Shown: positions 42,798 through 52,284 of the stretch, one piece after another | Numbering within the stretch: the stretch's first letter is position 1 | How the letters are laid out: the number at the start of each line of letters is the position of its first letter | Assembly (NCBI RefSeq): GCF_021249405.1 | Contig: NZ_CP089594.1 | Location: 62,001-126,000 of the forward strand | Direction: 5' to 3' | Origin: Halobacterium zhouii | Lineage (GTDB): Archaea > Halobacteriota > Halobacteria > Halobacteriales > Halobacteriaceae | Length of the DNA: 64,000 bases | Notes under the pieces: generated by a model | Told to the model about the DNA's origin: nothing | What the model saw: only the letters and a program-made list of their open reading frames with translations | Database searches by the model: none | Translations under genes and position numbers: made by a program

Positions 42798-44018
42798 ATG
42801 TCGGAAAAAATACGGAAACTCGACAGAATGGGCCGACGTCGATTCATCAAAACCCTCTCTGGAATCGGGGTCTCCGCTACAGCATTGAATTACCTCTCAC
42901 AGGAATCACTTGCGGACACCGTCGGTGACATTTCTGACGAGGTACCCGAAGTAGCCCTCCTCGCGTACAACAATCCCGACGCCACATTCAAAGACGCTGA
43001 TGAAACAGGACGTGCTCCCATCTACCGTACAATTCCCCGGCACCGGTGGCAGATTAACCACGCCGCGATGAACGCTGCCAAACGTGTTCAGCAAGCCGTC
43101 GAAAAACAACTTGGCGGCAAGCAGGACGATGTCGGCGTGGAAGTTCGAAGCGATGGAGACTCCGTTGCAAACCGGATTGTCATAGTATCTACAACCCTGG
43201 AGGGGTACACAGACTCTACAACTGATCTGGATGCAATTCACGACGCCACTCCACGGAAGGCACAGGGTGTCGTCGGATCCGGGCAACATGAATACAAGCA
43301 ACAATTCCCCGTTGATGTCGAAGAAGTCCATGTCATCCCACAGCACTACTATGACTCGGACTACGACGGCAGTATTCCCGGAGGATGCGAACTCGGCATT
43401 CAGGTCGAATTGGCTAACTATTTCGGCACCTCAACCTGCGGTGCAGTACGCGAGGACAATCACGGAAAAGCCATGATAAGTGCTGGCCACTTCATTGATA
43501 GAGCACACCCATCTGATGTCAATGAAGTCAACCAACCGCAATACGGGGAGGTTGTTGGGACCCACGGTTGGGATTGGGAATCGGGATACTTTGATGCCGG
43601 CTTTGCGTACCATAACGAGGGAATCTCCCAAGGAACTCAACTCGCCAACGACTCTGGTGGGCGAAAACCGGAACAAATCGATGGTATCATTCCATATAAC
43701 GCAATTAAAGGGTCCATTGGCGATGAATCCTACTCGCTCAACATTCAGGGATGTAGAACCGGCCACCACGATGTCTACCCAACAGGCATCCGAATGGGGC
43801 CGAATGAGAATGATTACCAGTTCAAGACCAGCATCGGTGATACCAAAGAAGGGGACTCCGGTGGCCCTCACTACAAGTACGACAACGGTTACATCTACAT
43901 CGGTGGCGTCCACGCCGGCATCTCGAAGGAGGATAACGAACCCGTTGCGACGTCCGCAGAGTATGTCGAAAATCAGTTCAATCTGAAGATTCCGCACCTA
44001 GGAAGGGACAAACTCTAA
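42798..44018 (+). CDS. Tat-exported trypsin-like serine protease
   Basis: This 406-residue protein starts with a twin-arginine signal (GRRRFIKTLSGIGV; residues about 12-30). The mature part carries the chymotrypsin-fold triad: His in SAGHFID, Asp in YFDAGFA, and Ser in TKEGDSGGPHY, with VGGVHAG-like strand (GGVHAGIS) after it. Two Cys may form a disulphide (GGCELG and TSTCGAV). Codon use and composition are lower in GC than the neighbours, which suggests acquisition. It may process surface proteins or attack outside targets; no inhibitor or chaperone is seen. It is followed after 33 bp by a lipoprotein gene of similar composition. Confidence 0.82.
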   Translation: MSEKIRKLDRMGRRRFIKTLSGIGVSATALNYLSQESLADTVGDISDEVPEVALLAYNNPDATFKDADETGRAPIYRTIPRHRWQINHAAMNAAKRVQQAVEKQLGGKQDDVGVEVRSDGDSVANRIVIVSTTLEGYTDSTTDLDAIHDATPRKAQGVVGSGQHEYKQQFPVDVEEVHVIPQHYYDSDYDGSIPGGCELGIQVELANYFGTSTCGAVREDNHGKAMISAGHFIDRAHPSDVNEVNQPQYGEVVGTHGWDWESGYFDAGFAYHNEGISQGTQLANDSGGRKPEQIDGIIPYNAIKGSIGDESYSLNIQGCRTGHHDVYPTGIRMGPNENDYQFKTSIGDTKEGDSGGPHYKYDNGYIYIGGVHAGISKEDNEPVATSAEYVENQFNLKIPHLGRDKL

Positions 44019-44051
44019 CAAGTTCGCAACATAATCTATCGTATTCCATCA

Positions 44052-44663
44052 ATGTACCGTCGACAGGCTCTCACCAAACTTGGTTCTGTGTCCATGCTCA
44101 CACTCGCCGGTTGCCTCAAGCAGCGTTCAACTGACTCCTCCTCACAAAAACAATCAATGCAGGTTTCAGGTGGCGAACTCCCCCCCGAGTCAGACCTGAC
44201 AGTATCACTCTCCGTCACACAAGATATCGGCACGACCCAACCACCATCCCTCAAGGTGACCTTCGAGAGTGAACGTCCTATCCAGGCCAATTTCGGACCG
44301 TACCCCCCGTTGAGCAGCCCTATCGCCAAACAGAAACAGGGAACGAACGAGTTGCTGGTGATTCCGAGCGAGTTGACCGTCGACGGCTCGAAATATTATC
44401 TTCCGGCGGACGACGATGTCGAGTCGTTCGTGCCCAGTGATCGCGTCGACGGCTGCTGGACGGCGAACTCAGATATCGGCATGATTCGGCAGATTGGCTG
44501 GGGCCGGGAGATAACACCAGCAACGCCAACCTCGCGGGTGTTCCACGTTCTGAACCATCCCGAGAACAGCACGTGTTTCGCCCAAGGCGAGTACCACGTC
44601 ACGGATTCCTTCGGCATCGGCGAGAACTCGTACACCTGGGGGTTCGATATCGTCGTTCAGTAA
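44052..44663 (+). CDS. Tat-type lipoprotein, unknown function
   Basis: This 203-residue protein has the signal YRRQALTKLGSVSMLTLAGC with lipobox LAGC (Cys about residue 21), then a Ser/Gln-rich linker and a beta-rich domain that resembles an Ig-like fold, with two further Cys (DGCWTA and NSTCFAQG). It would sit on the outer face of the membrane. It shares the low GC of the protease gene 33 bp upstream, so the two probably travelled together and may act as a pair. No function is assigned. Confidence 0.75.
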   Translation: MYRRQALTKLGSVSMLTLAGCLKQRSTDSSSQKQSMQVSGGELPPESDLTVSLSVTQDIGTTQPPSLKVTFESERPIQANFGPYPPLSSPIAKQKQGTNELLVIPSELTVDGSKYYLPADDDVESFVPSDRVDGCWTANSDIGMIRQIGWGREITPATPTSRVFHVLNHPENSTCFAQGEYHVTDSFGIGENSYTWGFDIVVQ

Positions 44664-44739
44664 TCCTCGTCTTTTCAGCCGTTTCCCGCTACAGAACGTC
44701 TATCTGCCGCCGCTGGCTGTCATAGACCCGTCGCCCGCC

Positions 44740-44949
44740 TCAGTCGTCGGCCGGCTGGGGTTCGGCGGTCGGTTCGACGGCCTCGCGGTAGACGTCGCAG
44801 TGCTCGCAGTGGTCGAAGCGGTCGCGGTCGTTGCAGACGTCCGCCATCATCGGTGAGACGAACGAGTCCTGGGCCGCGCAGTACGGCCGCTCGTGGTCGA
44901 ACTCGTGCTCGTCGTCGCTCGATCGGTATTCGAGGAACGGGCAACCCAT
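44740..44949 (-). CDS. Small Cys-rich protein, probable metal binder
   Basis: This 69-residue product has five Cys (GCPFLEY, RPYCAAQD, ADVCNDRD, DHCEHCDVY) and several His and Asp. The spacing suggests one zinc or Fe-S site. It looks like the conserved small zinc-type proteins of haloarchaea. A CATAACAAC element lies 26-38 bp before the ATG. No partner is evident; the next gene downstream is the low-GC lipoprotein on the other strand. Confidence 0.75.
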   Translation of the reverse strand: MGCPFLEYRSSDDEHEFDHERPYCAAQDSFVSPMMADVCNDRDRFDHCEHCDVYREAVEPTAEPQPADD

Positions 44950-44974
44950 GGGTCAGGACAGGTCACCAGTCGAC

Positions 44975-44987
44975 GTTGTTATGCGGG
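44975..44987 (-). promoter_or_regulatory. CATAACAAC element before small Cys-rich gene
   Basis: The minus strand reads CCCGCATAACAAC, 26-38 bp before the ATG at 44949, the TATA-box position for a leaderless transcript. Confidence 0.5.
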
Positions 44988-45088
44988 TGATACCGTCACC
45001 AATTGGCGCCATCTCGTCGTCGTTCGGCCATCACTCGAAAATAGAACGTCGCTCGGCGTTACAGCGGTACTGAGGTGGGCCTGCCCGG

Positions 45089-45928
45089 TCACTCGGGGAT
45101 GCCGAGTATCTCGCGGGCTTCGTCGGGCGTCGCCAGGTCGCGCCCGAGTTCCTCGGCGATGCGCGCGGTCCGCCGCACGAGCTGGGCGTTGCTCTCGGCC
45201 TGCTGGCCGCGCTCGTAGTAGAGATTGTCCTCCATGCCGACGCGCACGTGCCCGCCGAGGATGATGGCGAGCGTCGTCAGCGGGAGCTGGTGCTGGCCGG
45301 TCGCGAGCAGGTTGAACTCCGCGCCCTCGGGGAGGTTTCGGACGAGATTCAGGACGTTCTCCGGGCTCGGCATCGAGAACGTGCCGCTCCCGAAGATGAT
45401 GTTCACGTAGTACGGCTCCTCGAGTAGCCCCTTCTCGACGAGTTGGTGGGTCTCGTTCAGGTGGCCGTTGTTGAACACCTCGAGTTCCGGCTTGATGCCC
45501 TTCTCGCGCATCTCCTTCGCGAGCGCCTCGATGTTGTGACGGGTGTGCTGGGTGATGATGTGCTGGTCGCGGTTGAACGGCCCCATGTCGAGGCTCGCCA
45601 TCTCCGGCTGTGGGTCCGTCCGGATGCCCTGTAATCGCTTCTCGAGGCTGCTCTGACCACCGGTCGTGTTCTGGATGACGATGTCCTCACACTCCGCGCG
45701 GATCGCGTCGTTCACCGCCTGCAGGCGACTCGCGTCGTTCTCGCCGTGTTCGTCGCGGCCGTGAACGTGGACGATGGCCGCGCCCGCTTTCTCGCACTCG
45801 CGGACCTGCTGGGCAATCTCCTCGGGTTGCTCGGGGAGATTCGGGTTGCTGTCCTTTCCGTGCACGCCGCCGGTCGTCGCCACCGTCAGAATGAGCGGTT
45901 TCCGCTCCAAGTAGTCCTGGTATGTCAT
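45089..45928 (-). CDS. Beta-keto acid cleavage enzyme (BKACE, former DUF849)
   Basis: This 279-residue zinc enzyme condenses acetyl-CoA with a beta-keto acid and cleaves it into acetoacetate and an acyl-CoA (3-keto-5-aminohexanoate cleavage type and relatives). The zinc ligands are the two His in IVHVHGRDE (about residues 53-57), a His later in the barrel (VFNNGHLNE) and a Glu near GMEDNLYY. Most BKACE proteins have 270-310 residues. Substrate type cannot be read here. It stands alone between small genes. Confidence 0.88.
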   Translation of the reverse strand: MTYQDYLERKPLILTVATTGGVHGKDSNPNLPEQPEEIAQQVRECEKAGAAIVHVHGRDEHGENDASRLQAVNDAIRAECEDIVIQNTTGGQSSLEKRLQGIRTDPQPEMASLDMGPFNRDQHIITQHTRHNIEALAKEMREKGIKPELEVFNNGHLNETHQLVEKGLLEEPYYVNIIFGSGTFSMPSPENVLNLVRNLPEGAEFNLLATGQHQLPLTTLAIILGGHVRVGMEDNLYYERGQQAESNAQLVRRTARIAEELGRDLATPDEAREILGIPE

Positions 45929-46104
45929 GCTGATGTCGTGCCGACGCCGCAGTCGATTGCGCGTCGGCTCCTGAAGGCGGTACTCCGTTCGGGCGCTTTG
46001 TATTGCCGTGGCTACTCCCCATCGCTGGCGCGAAGAAAGCTCCTACTGCGAGCGAAGTAAGCCCGGATTACTCCGCGACATCGACGACGGCCGGCGACTG
46101 CGGT

Positions 46105-46335
46105 CTACAGTTTCGTGGCGAGATCACAGACCGCGTTGGGGTTGGCGACGATGAAGGCGTCCTCTTCGAGGAGGTCGCCATCCTCCGGGAGGAACACCCA
46201 CTGGTCCTCCCCCATCTGTTCGGTCCTGATGAGATCCCACTCGAGTGGTTCGTAGCCGAGGTCGTCCTCCGGGTCGGGGTCCGACCGGACCTCGTCCCAC
46301 TCGCCGGGTGCATCAAGCATCTCAGTTGCCCCCAT
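46105..46335 (-). CDS. Small acidic protein, unknown
   Basis: This 76-residue acidic product (MGATEMLDAPGEWDEVR...) ends with the segment NPNAVCDLATKL. Acidic composition and the phrase LGYEPLEWDLI with FLPEDGDL suggest a small haloarchaeal protein family with no known role. Its ATG lies inside the last codons of the upstream small gene, overlapping by 14 bp, so the two are translated together. Confidence 0.6.
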   Translation of the reverse strand: MGATEMLDAPGEWDEVRSDPDPEDDLGYEPLEWDLIRTEQMGEDQWVFLPEDGDLLEEDAFIVANPNAVCDLATKL

Positions 46336-46525
46336 CGGCGACGTCGTCGGACAGAACGACTCGAGACGCCTCGGAGTGGTCGTCTACTAGTAGCGCCCCG
46401 TTACCGGTGTCTGACCGGCTTCCGAACCTGATCTCGCTGGTCTCAGCACTGCCCATGCGCGAGTTGCTGGACGCGCCGTCACCCCTGTTCGTCGGCTGGG
46501 TGCTGGTAACGAGTTGTTTCTTCAT
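46322..46525 (-). CDS. Small hypothetical protein, Ser/Asp-rich
   Basis: This 67-residue product begins MKKQLVTSTQPTN and ends in a short acidic block (GALLVDDHSEASRVVLSDDV) that resembles the end of the 40-residue protein at 56711 (GVVISDPENDDAWLRSDV). Both look like small haloarchaeal proteins with a beta-hairpin plus SD motif. The start at 46525 was chosen; longer readings to 46552 or 46618 are possible. It overlaps the following gene by 14 bp. Confidence 0.5.
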   Translation of the reverse strand: MKKQLVTSTQPTNRGDGASSNSRMGSAETSEIRFGSRSDTGNGALLVDDHSEASRVVLSDDVADGGN

Positions 46526-46915
46526 AGTCCGTCGATACTGGGCTGCTGCCATAGAATGGTAGCATAGGGTTACGCAAAAAGGTCTTCTGCCGAAGTTATT
46601 GCCAGGCTGAGGTGACAACGACGTGGTTTTACGGCCAGTTCATTACCAACTCGACGCGGAATTCTGGTGACTACGGCCACCGTGGTACGTGACCATTACC
46701 GCGAGTGACCCCTGGGTCGACTGTCACAGCGGAACCGGTGGGTCGGGCGGCCACGCGCTAGGGTCGGCTTACCTCGGTCGCGGATGAGATAACGTGTGGT
46801 TACCGTCGAATCCCGCCTTCATCGTCAACTGGTAAGCATCGGGCTCTGAACTGACCGTTATCGACGGATGAACCCGTGAATTCGCTTATGGCATTTACGT
46901 ATATCATACCAGACC
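46526..46915. other. Spacer before beta-helix exoprotein gene
   Basis: About 390 bp with no convincing gene. It is moderately AT-rich, with AAAAA near 46573 and, next to the beta-helix ATG, TTTACGTATATC (46894-46905), which is too close to the start to be a TATA box of a leaderless transcript. No copy of the GCATAACAAAC element is seen. Confidence 0.4.
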
Positions 46916-48892
46916 ATGGCATCAGACGAAAGCCAAAGTTATGATGATAAAGATATACTTACCAGCCGGCGCGGCTTCGCGAAACTGCTCGCGAGCGGCG
47001 TCGCTGGTGCCTCGCTGCTGTCCGCCGGCGCTGTCGACAGGGCGGCCGCAGCGACCACGGTCAACCTCGGCGACGAGGGACTGCAGAGCGGGGACGTAAT
47101 CGACGATTACCTCGCCCAGCACCTCGAGAGCGGCGTGGAAGTTCGTGTCCCCGCTGGCACGTACGAGTGGCAGGGCAGCGGTCTCGACGGGAGCTACCAG
47201 AACGCCGCGCTCGTCGGCGAGGGCGACGTCTCTTTCGACTTCACTGGCGACTACTGGAACGTGAACGCCTTCGCGGTGGGTGGCGGCGACTTCACCATCC
47301 GGAACGTCACCGTCCGCGGGCCGATCAACTCGAACGACAATAAGAGCCGATTCCGCTTCGACGCCCGGGACCCGGACTCGACGGTCACGCTCGACAACTT
47401 CAACCTCCCCGACGGCGAGGAGGGGAAGGGTCGCGCCATCGGCATCTACGTCGGCCACGAGCACCAGGGCCACGTCCACCTCACCAACTGCCACGTCGAG
47501 GGCTTCCCGAACAACGGCCTCTACGCCGGCCCGTACGGCAAGCCGGACGGCGGCGGCGGGCAGGTCACCGTCGAGAAGTCCTTCTTCAAGAACAACAACA
47601 TCGACGCCGTCCGCCTCGGCGGCACCGGGGACACCATTCGGGACTGTGTCATCGTCCAGGACGAGGTGCCCGCCTACTACAACGGCGCGAAGAGCGGGCG
47701 CGGCGTCCGCGTGCGCTACCCCGGCGAGAACGTCACCATCGAGAACGTCCACATCACGTCGAACGCCTCCTCGCCGTTCCTCGTGCCCTCGCGAGCGAAC
47801 GGACCGAGCGGGAACGTGAAGAACCTCTACATCGAGAACAACACCGGCGGGACGGCGGCCTACGTCGAGAGCGGGTCGTTCACCGCTGACACCGTCCACG
47901 TCACCGGGAGCGGGAACCAGAACGTCACCGGCTTCGAGTCCGCCACGAACGTGGTCTCCGGGTCCAGCGCCGAATCCCCGGCCACGTCGCTGTCCGAACT
48001 CGACATCGACATCGGCAGTGGGGACATCACGGACGGCACGTCCACCGACTCCGGGGGTGAAAGTACTGGAACGACCGACTCCGATGACACGTCGGGAAAC
48101 GGGAGTAGCGGGGGCGACACGTCCTCGCTCGAGCACACACTCACCGTCGAGGGATCCACGTCCGGCGAGAAGCACTACCACTTCGAGACGTCCGGGGAGG
48201 TCCAGGCCGGTTCGATGATCAACCCGGACGACACCGTCAACACGAGTTCCGTCGACGGCACGATGTTCTCCTCGGTCGACAGCTACCAGTTCTCCGGGAA
48301 GGTCACGGAGTTCACGAGCGACAACCTCGACGAACTGACGGTGTACGTCGACGGGAACAGGGTAGACCCTGCGTCGTTCAACAGTTACCCCAACGAGATC
48401 GTCTTCGAGGGATGGGGGCAGTCGGCTAAGGACTACGCCTTCGCCGTCTCGGGCGAGGTCGACGCCGGGGGCGACATCAACCCGGACGACAGCGTCTCCG
48501 AGAGCTCGGTCGACGGCGCCGTCTGGTGGAGCGTCGACCACTACTCGTTCTCCGGGGACCTCACGGAGCTGAACGTGCCCGCGCCGGACGACGTCACCGT
48601 CACCGTGAACGGAACGGAGATCGACCCCGCAGAGTTCGGGTCCGAGCCGCTCCCCAACCGCCTCGTCGTGGACGGCACGCGAGCAACCGGTGAGGCGACG
48701 TACTCCTTCGAGGTGAGCGACACCGTCGAGAAGAGCACCGACCTCGGCGACCTGGAGGCCAGCGACCAGATCTCCGGAACGACCGTCACGGGGACTGTGG
48801 GCGACGAACTCGACGCCTACCGGTTCGCTGGCGACCTCGAGTCCGTCGACGTCGACGGCGCCGCCCTCATCACCATCGAGCAGACCAACTGA
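46916..48892 (+). CDS. Tat-exported right-handed beta-helix protein with C-terminal repeats
   Basis: This 658-residue secreted protein has a twin-arginine signal (TSRRGFAKLLASGVAGASLL; cleavage near AAA). Residues about 50-340 read as a right-handed beta-helix (pectate-lyase-like: FTIRNVTVRG, VHLTNCHVEGFPNNGLYAG, TVEKSFFKNNNIDAVRLGG, TIENVHITSN). A Ser/Thr/Gly-rich linker follows, then three related beta-domains of about 80 residues that share words such as SGEVxAGxxINPDDxV and FSGxLTEL. The helix part is related to the lipoprotein at 55168. The protein may bind or process surface polysaccharide; a catalytic residue set is not obvious. Confidence 0.85.
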   Translation: MASDESQSYDDKDILTSRRGFAKLLASGVAGASLLSAGAVDRAAAATTVNLGDEGLQSGDVIDDYLAQHLESGVEVRVPAGTYEWQGSGLDGSYQNAALVGEGDVSFDFTGDYWNVNAFAVGGGDFTIRNVTVRGPINSNDNKSRFRFDARDPDSTVTLDNFNLPDGEEGKGRAIGIYVGHEHQGHVHLTNCHVEGFPNNGLYAGPYGKPDGGGGQVTVEKSFFKNNNIDAVRLGGTGDTIRDCVIVQDEVPAYYNGAKSGRGVRVRYPGENVTIENVHITSNASSPFLVPSRANGPSGNVKNLYIENNTGGTAAYVESGSFTADTVHVTGSGNQNVTGFESATNVVSGSSAESPATSLSELDIDIGSGDITDGTSTDSGGESTGTTDSDDTSGNGSSGGDTSSLEHTLTVEGSTSGEKHYHFETSGEVQAGSMINPDDTVNTSSVDGTMFSSVDSYQFSGKVTEFTSDNLDELTVYVDGNRVDPASFNSYPNEIVFEGWGQSAKDYAFAVSGEVDAGGDINPDDSVSESSVDGAVWWSVDHYSFSGDLTELNVPAPDDVTVTVNGTEIDPAEFGSEPLPNRLVVDGTRATGEATYSFEVSDTVEKSTDLGDLEASDQISGTTVTGTVGDELDAYRFAGDLESVDVDGAALITIEQTN

Positions 48893-49004
48893 CTGGACCG
48901 ACATCCGTCAACTCCTGAAGGAGAGAGTCCGCTCGCTACGCGTCGCCAGGTAAGACGCCCCAGCGGCGAGGCGTCATCGCGGGGGACGCCCAGCCGTCGG
49001 AGCA

Positions 49005-50528
49005 TCACCGCTGGGGGAGATACCGGCGGACGTACGGCACCTGGAGGCCGATCTGGTCCTCAACGAACTCCAGGGCGATCCAGTCTTCCGACTGGAGACA
49101 GCCCGCCAGCGAGACCACTGCGACGGTCGCGGCGCCGGCAGCGACCAGGAACGGCACCAGCGTGACCGCCGTCAGCGTGATGAACTTCGAGAGCGCGTAA
49201 GCCGGGGGGAACAGCGTCAGCGGAAGCACCACGTACGCTCGGACGGACCACGACGAGAACGGCGAGATGTCGTAGCCGACGAGCAGGATACCCGAGACGA
49301 CGGCGTTCATCACGAGAAACGAGGCGGCCGACGCCACTGCCGCGCCGACGAGTCCGTAGTGCGGGATGAGCAACAGGTTCGCGGCGACGTTGACCGTGAA
49401 CGCGAGCGTGTTGCTCACGAGGAGGTACGTCGTCAGGCCGAGCGCGGACAGCGTCTCCCGGTTCCGGCCGAGTATCGCGTTCGCGAAGAAGCCGATGGAG
49501 AGGATGACCAGCGCGGGCGCGCCGCCGGTGTAGGCCGGGCCAAAGAACACGCGCAACACGTCCGCCGGAAACATCACGAACGTCAGGAACGCGGGGAACG
49601 TGACGACGTATATCCACTTCGTCGTGGTCTGGTAGATGCGGTCCATCTGCTCGCGCTCTGACCCCGCGTCGAGGCGGGACATCATCGGGAGGTAGAGGAA
49701 CCCGAACGACGACAGCACCATCAGGATGCCGCCCGCGAGCGGACGCGCGGCGTTGAACATCGCGACCTCGTGGCTGCTGGTGAGCGCGCCGAGCATGATG
49801 GTGTCCGTCCGGGTGAGCAACTGGCCGAGGATGCTGGCGACCACGAGGGGCGCGGAAAAGCGGAGCAGTTCTCGCGCGTGCGTCTGGAACTGTCCGACGA
49901 GCGGGAGGAGGCGGTGCAGGAGGTAGTGTGCAACGACACAGGACGCGGCGGCGGCGACGAGGTACGCGTACCCGACCGCGACGAGGTCGTAGCCGACCGC
50001 CACGAGCGCCACGATGAGCGCGATCCGGCCGAGCGGGAACAGCAAATCCCGGGCGATGGTCCGGTAGACAGTGTGTTCCATGCCGCGGATGCCGCCGAGG
50101 CCGAGTCGCATCCCGACGAGGAACGGGAGCGCGAGGACGAACGTCTGGACGACGCGCGGGGAGTCCGGGCTCTCAAACAGGAGGGCAGCGATTTCGGCGG
50201 CGTTGGCGTACAAGAGCGCCGTCACGGCGATGGTTGCGACGCCGACCACGGCGACCGCGCTGACCCAGACGCCGCGCCGGTCGGCGGAGTCGTCGAACCG
50301 CGTGATGTAGCGTGCGATTCCCTGGCCGAACCCCAGCATCGCGAGGGTCGCGCCGAGGCGGACGATGGCGATGCCGATGCTCGCCTCGCCGAACGCCTCG
50401 GGCGTGAGCAGGCGACCGATGACGACCCGTTCGACGAGCGTCGACCCGGAGTAGACGAGGCCGCCGAGAAGGACCAGCGTCGCACTCGACAACAGCGCGG
50501 AGATGTTCTCGTCCGCGCCGGCGCTCAT
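49005..50528 (-). CDS. Polysaccharide flippase (second copy, MOP superfamily)
   Basis: This 507-residue membrane protein has about 14 helices and the flippase landmarks RVVIGRLLTPEAFGEASIGIAI, GFGQGIARYITRFDD and LLLIPHYGLVGAAVASAASFL. It belongs to the same superfamily as the flippase at 24264 but is clearly different in sequence. It overlaps the preceding alkaline-phosphatase-superfamily gene by 4 bp (50525-50528), so the two are co-translated. It should move a lipid-linked glycan outward. Confidence 0.9.
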   Translation of the reverse strand: MSAGADENISALLSSATLVLLGGLVYSGSTLVERVVIGRLLTPEAFGEASIGIAIVRLGATLAMLGFGQGIARYITRFDDSADRRGVWVSAVAVVGVATIAVTALLYANAAEIAALLFESPDSPRVVQTFVLALPFLVGMRLGLGGIRGMEHTVYRTIARDLLFPLGRIALIVALVAVGYDLVAVGYAYLVAAAASCVVAHYLLHRLLPLVGQFQTHARELLRFSAPLVVASILGQLLTRTDTIMLGALTSSHEVAMFNAARPLAGGILMVLSSFGFLYLPMMSRLDAGSEREQMDRIYQTTTKWIYVVTFPAFLTFVMFPADVLRVFFGPAYTGGAPALVILSIGFFANAILGRNRETLSALGLTTYLLVSNTLAFTVNVAANLLLIPHYGLVGAAVASAASFLVMNAVVSGILLVGYDISPFSSWSVRAYVVLPLTLFPPAYALSKFITLTAVTLVPFLVAAGAATVAVVSLAGCLQSEDWIALEFVEDQIGLQVPYVRRYLPQR

Positions 50529-52177
50529 ATGTAACCGAGGTCCGCCAGGGAGTCCGTCACTTCCTCGCGGGCGTCCTCGACCGCGCGGTCGGTGCCGAAG
50601 GGCACGTCACCGTAGTCCGCCCGCTCGGTGGGGACCGAGAGGGCGTCCCGCGGGGCCGTTCCGGTCATCCGCTGTGGGACGGGGTGACCCAGCAGCGCCA
50701 TGACGGTGGGGGCGACATCGGTCAGCGAGAGGCGGTCCGGCGTCGCTGCGTGGTCGAACCCGGGGCCGTGGCCGATGAAGACGCCCGTCGGGTCGTGGTC
50801 GTGGACGTCAGCCGGCACGAATTCGCGCCCGTAGAGGTTCGTCGACAACACGTGGTCTGCGTTCCGGGGGTAGACGATCACGTCCGGCGCGTCCTCGACG
50901 TACGGGCCGTCGTAGACGGCTTCGCGCGGAAGGACGGACTCGAAGGCGGGTTCGCCGTCGGGCGTCTCCAGGTCGGTCAACAGAGATATCAGGTCGTCGC
51001 GGACCTGCTCGTACTCCGCCTGTGGAACGGTCCCCGAGGGCTCACGGCCCTCGAGGTTGATGCGGACGCCGAGGTGGGAGGAACTCCGGCAGTACGCCCG
51101 CGAGGCGCGCCAGTCGACCCCTTCGCCGGCGGACTGTCGGACTTCGTCGGGGATCACGTCGACGAGCAGGTCCTCGATGCCGACGGCCGCCGCTAGCGCG
51201 TACACCCGCCCTGGCGTGACACCGACGCGCGAGAGCGCACCCTCGACGGCGCTGACGCCGCCGGTGAGAAGCGACGACGAGTCGTCGCCCTCGTCCGTTC
51301 CCGCTCCCGTTCCCTCGCCCGCCCCCATCAGTCGGCGTTTCTCCGCGCCGATGGAGACGGTGCCCGTGTCGCTCGTGGCCTCCACGTAGCCCGCGCGGCG
51401 CAACACGTCGTTGAGCTGTATCTGGTACCCCTCCTTTCGCCCCATGCCGTGGTCGGAGCAGACCACGACGTTGACCGGGCCGTCGACCGCGTCGATGGTC
51501 GCCGCAGCGAGGTCGTCGGCGGCCTCGTACACCGCGCGAAACGCTGCCTCGTCGTCGAAGTTGTGGAAGACCGCGTCGGTCTTCTGGACCTGTACGACCG
51601 CCAGTTCCCACTCCCGGTCGGACAACAACTCGACGGCGGCCCGCTTTCGCGCGTCGATCAGGTCGAGGTACCCCTGGAGTTTCTCGTCGGAGTCCTCGGC
51701 CACCTCCCCCGCGGAGTATATCCGGTACTCCTCGCCGATAGCGGCAGAAAGGTCGTCGCGGATTCCCTCGGGGTGTCCCGCGTCGGCCTCGCCCCCGAGG
51801 TAGCCCGGAATCAGTGCGCCCTCGATGGGTTCCGCCGGATGCGTCACCGGGACGTTCAGCACGGTGGACCGGACGCCGCGCTCGGAGAGGTAGTTCCAGA
51901 GCGCGGGCGCGTCCACGTCGTTGCGCGTGACCAGGCGGCCGTCGTCGGGGTAGTCGTACGTGAAGAAGCCGTAGACGCCGTGGTGGCTCGGGTCAGTGCC
52001 CGTGTACATCGACGGCCACGCGCTGGCGGTCCAGGGCGGATGCGTCGAGTCCAACGGGGCCGAGACGCCCTCGGCCCGCAGTCTCGAGAGCGTCGGCGTG
52101 ACGTCTTCGAACCGGTCGAGATACCGGTCGTCGAGCGCGTCGAACCCCAGCACGAGCGTTCGAACACCGTCAGGCAT
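50525..52177 (-). CDS. Alkaline phosphatase superfamily phosphodiesterase/transferase (copy A)
   Basis: This 550-residue protein shows the nucleotide pyrophosphatase/phosphodiesterase layout: first metal Asp in LVLGFDALDDRYL, nucleophile region PPWTASAWPSMYTGTDPSHHG (WTASAWPS), the pair KTDAVFHNF, and VVCSDHGMGRKEG, later EDAPDVIVYPRNADH. No signal peptide is evident. It shares all these blocks with the protein at 52504. Family members cleave or transfer phosphodiester groups, so it may act on phosphoglycan or lipid-linked intermediates. It lies upstream of the flippase in one unit; a CATAACAAAC element is about 94-107 bp before its ATG. Confidence 0.87.
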   Translation of the reverse strand: MPDGVRTLVLGFDALDDRYLDRFEDVTPTLSRLRAEGVSAPLDSTHPPWTASAWPSMYTGTDPSHHGVYGFFTYDYPDDGRLVTRNDVDAPALWNYLSERGVRSTVLNVPVTHPAEPIEGALIPGYLGGEADAGHPEGIRDDLSAAIGEEYRIYSAGEVAEDSDEKLQGYLDLIDARKRAAVELLSDREWELAVVQVQKTDAVFHNFDDEAAFRAVYEAADDLAAATIDAVDGPVNVVVCSDHGMGRKEGYQIQLNDVLRRAGYVEATSDTGTVSIGAEKRRLMGAGEGTGAGTDEGDDSSSLLTGGVSAVEGALSRVGVTPGRVYALAAAVGIEDLLVDVIPDEVRQSAGEGVDWRASRAYCRSSSHLGVRINLEGREPSGTVPQAEYEQVRDDLISLLTDLETPDGEPAFESVLPREAVYDGPYVEDAPDVIVYPRNADHVLSTNLYGREFVPADVHDHDPTGVFIGHGPGFDHAATPDRLSLTDVAPTVMALLGHPVPQRMTGTAPRDALSVPTERADYGDVPFGTDRAVEDAREEVTDSLADLGYI

Positions 52178-52270
52178 CCAGTGACCACCCCACCGTTCCG
52201 TGGCCTCGTCCGGCGCCCGCGCGAGTGTGTCTGCAGACGTGCATCTATCGGTGAATTTCTCCGCCGCACA

Positions 52271-52284
52271 GGTTTGTTATGCGG
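52271..52284 (-). promoter_or_regulatory. CATAACAAAC element, minus-strand copy
   Basis: The minus strand reads CCGCATAACAAACC, 94-107 bp before the ATG of the gene at 50525-52177. It is the inverted partner of the copy at 52467. Confidence 0.5.

Noticed and set aside
42550..44663. Prophage, integrase or insertion sequence in the low-GC patch
   Set aside because: No transposase, integrase, terminal inverted repeat or target duplication was found, only the protease and lipoprotein genes.
46922..48904. Minus-strand open frame of 660 codons over the beta-helix gene
   Set aside because: It is antisense to a clear Tat-exported protein. Val/Asp-rich composition mirrors the GC-rich code of the real gene.
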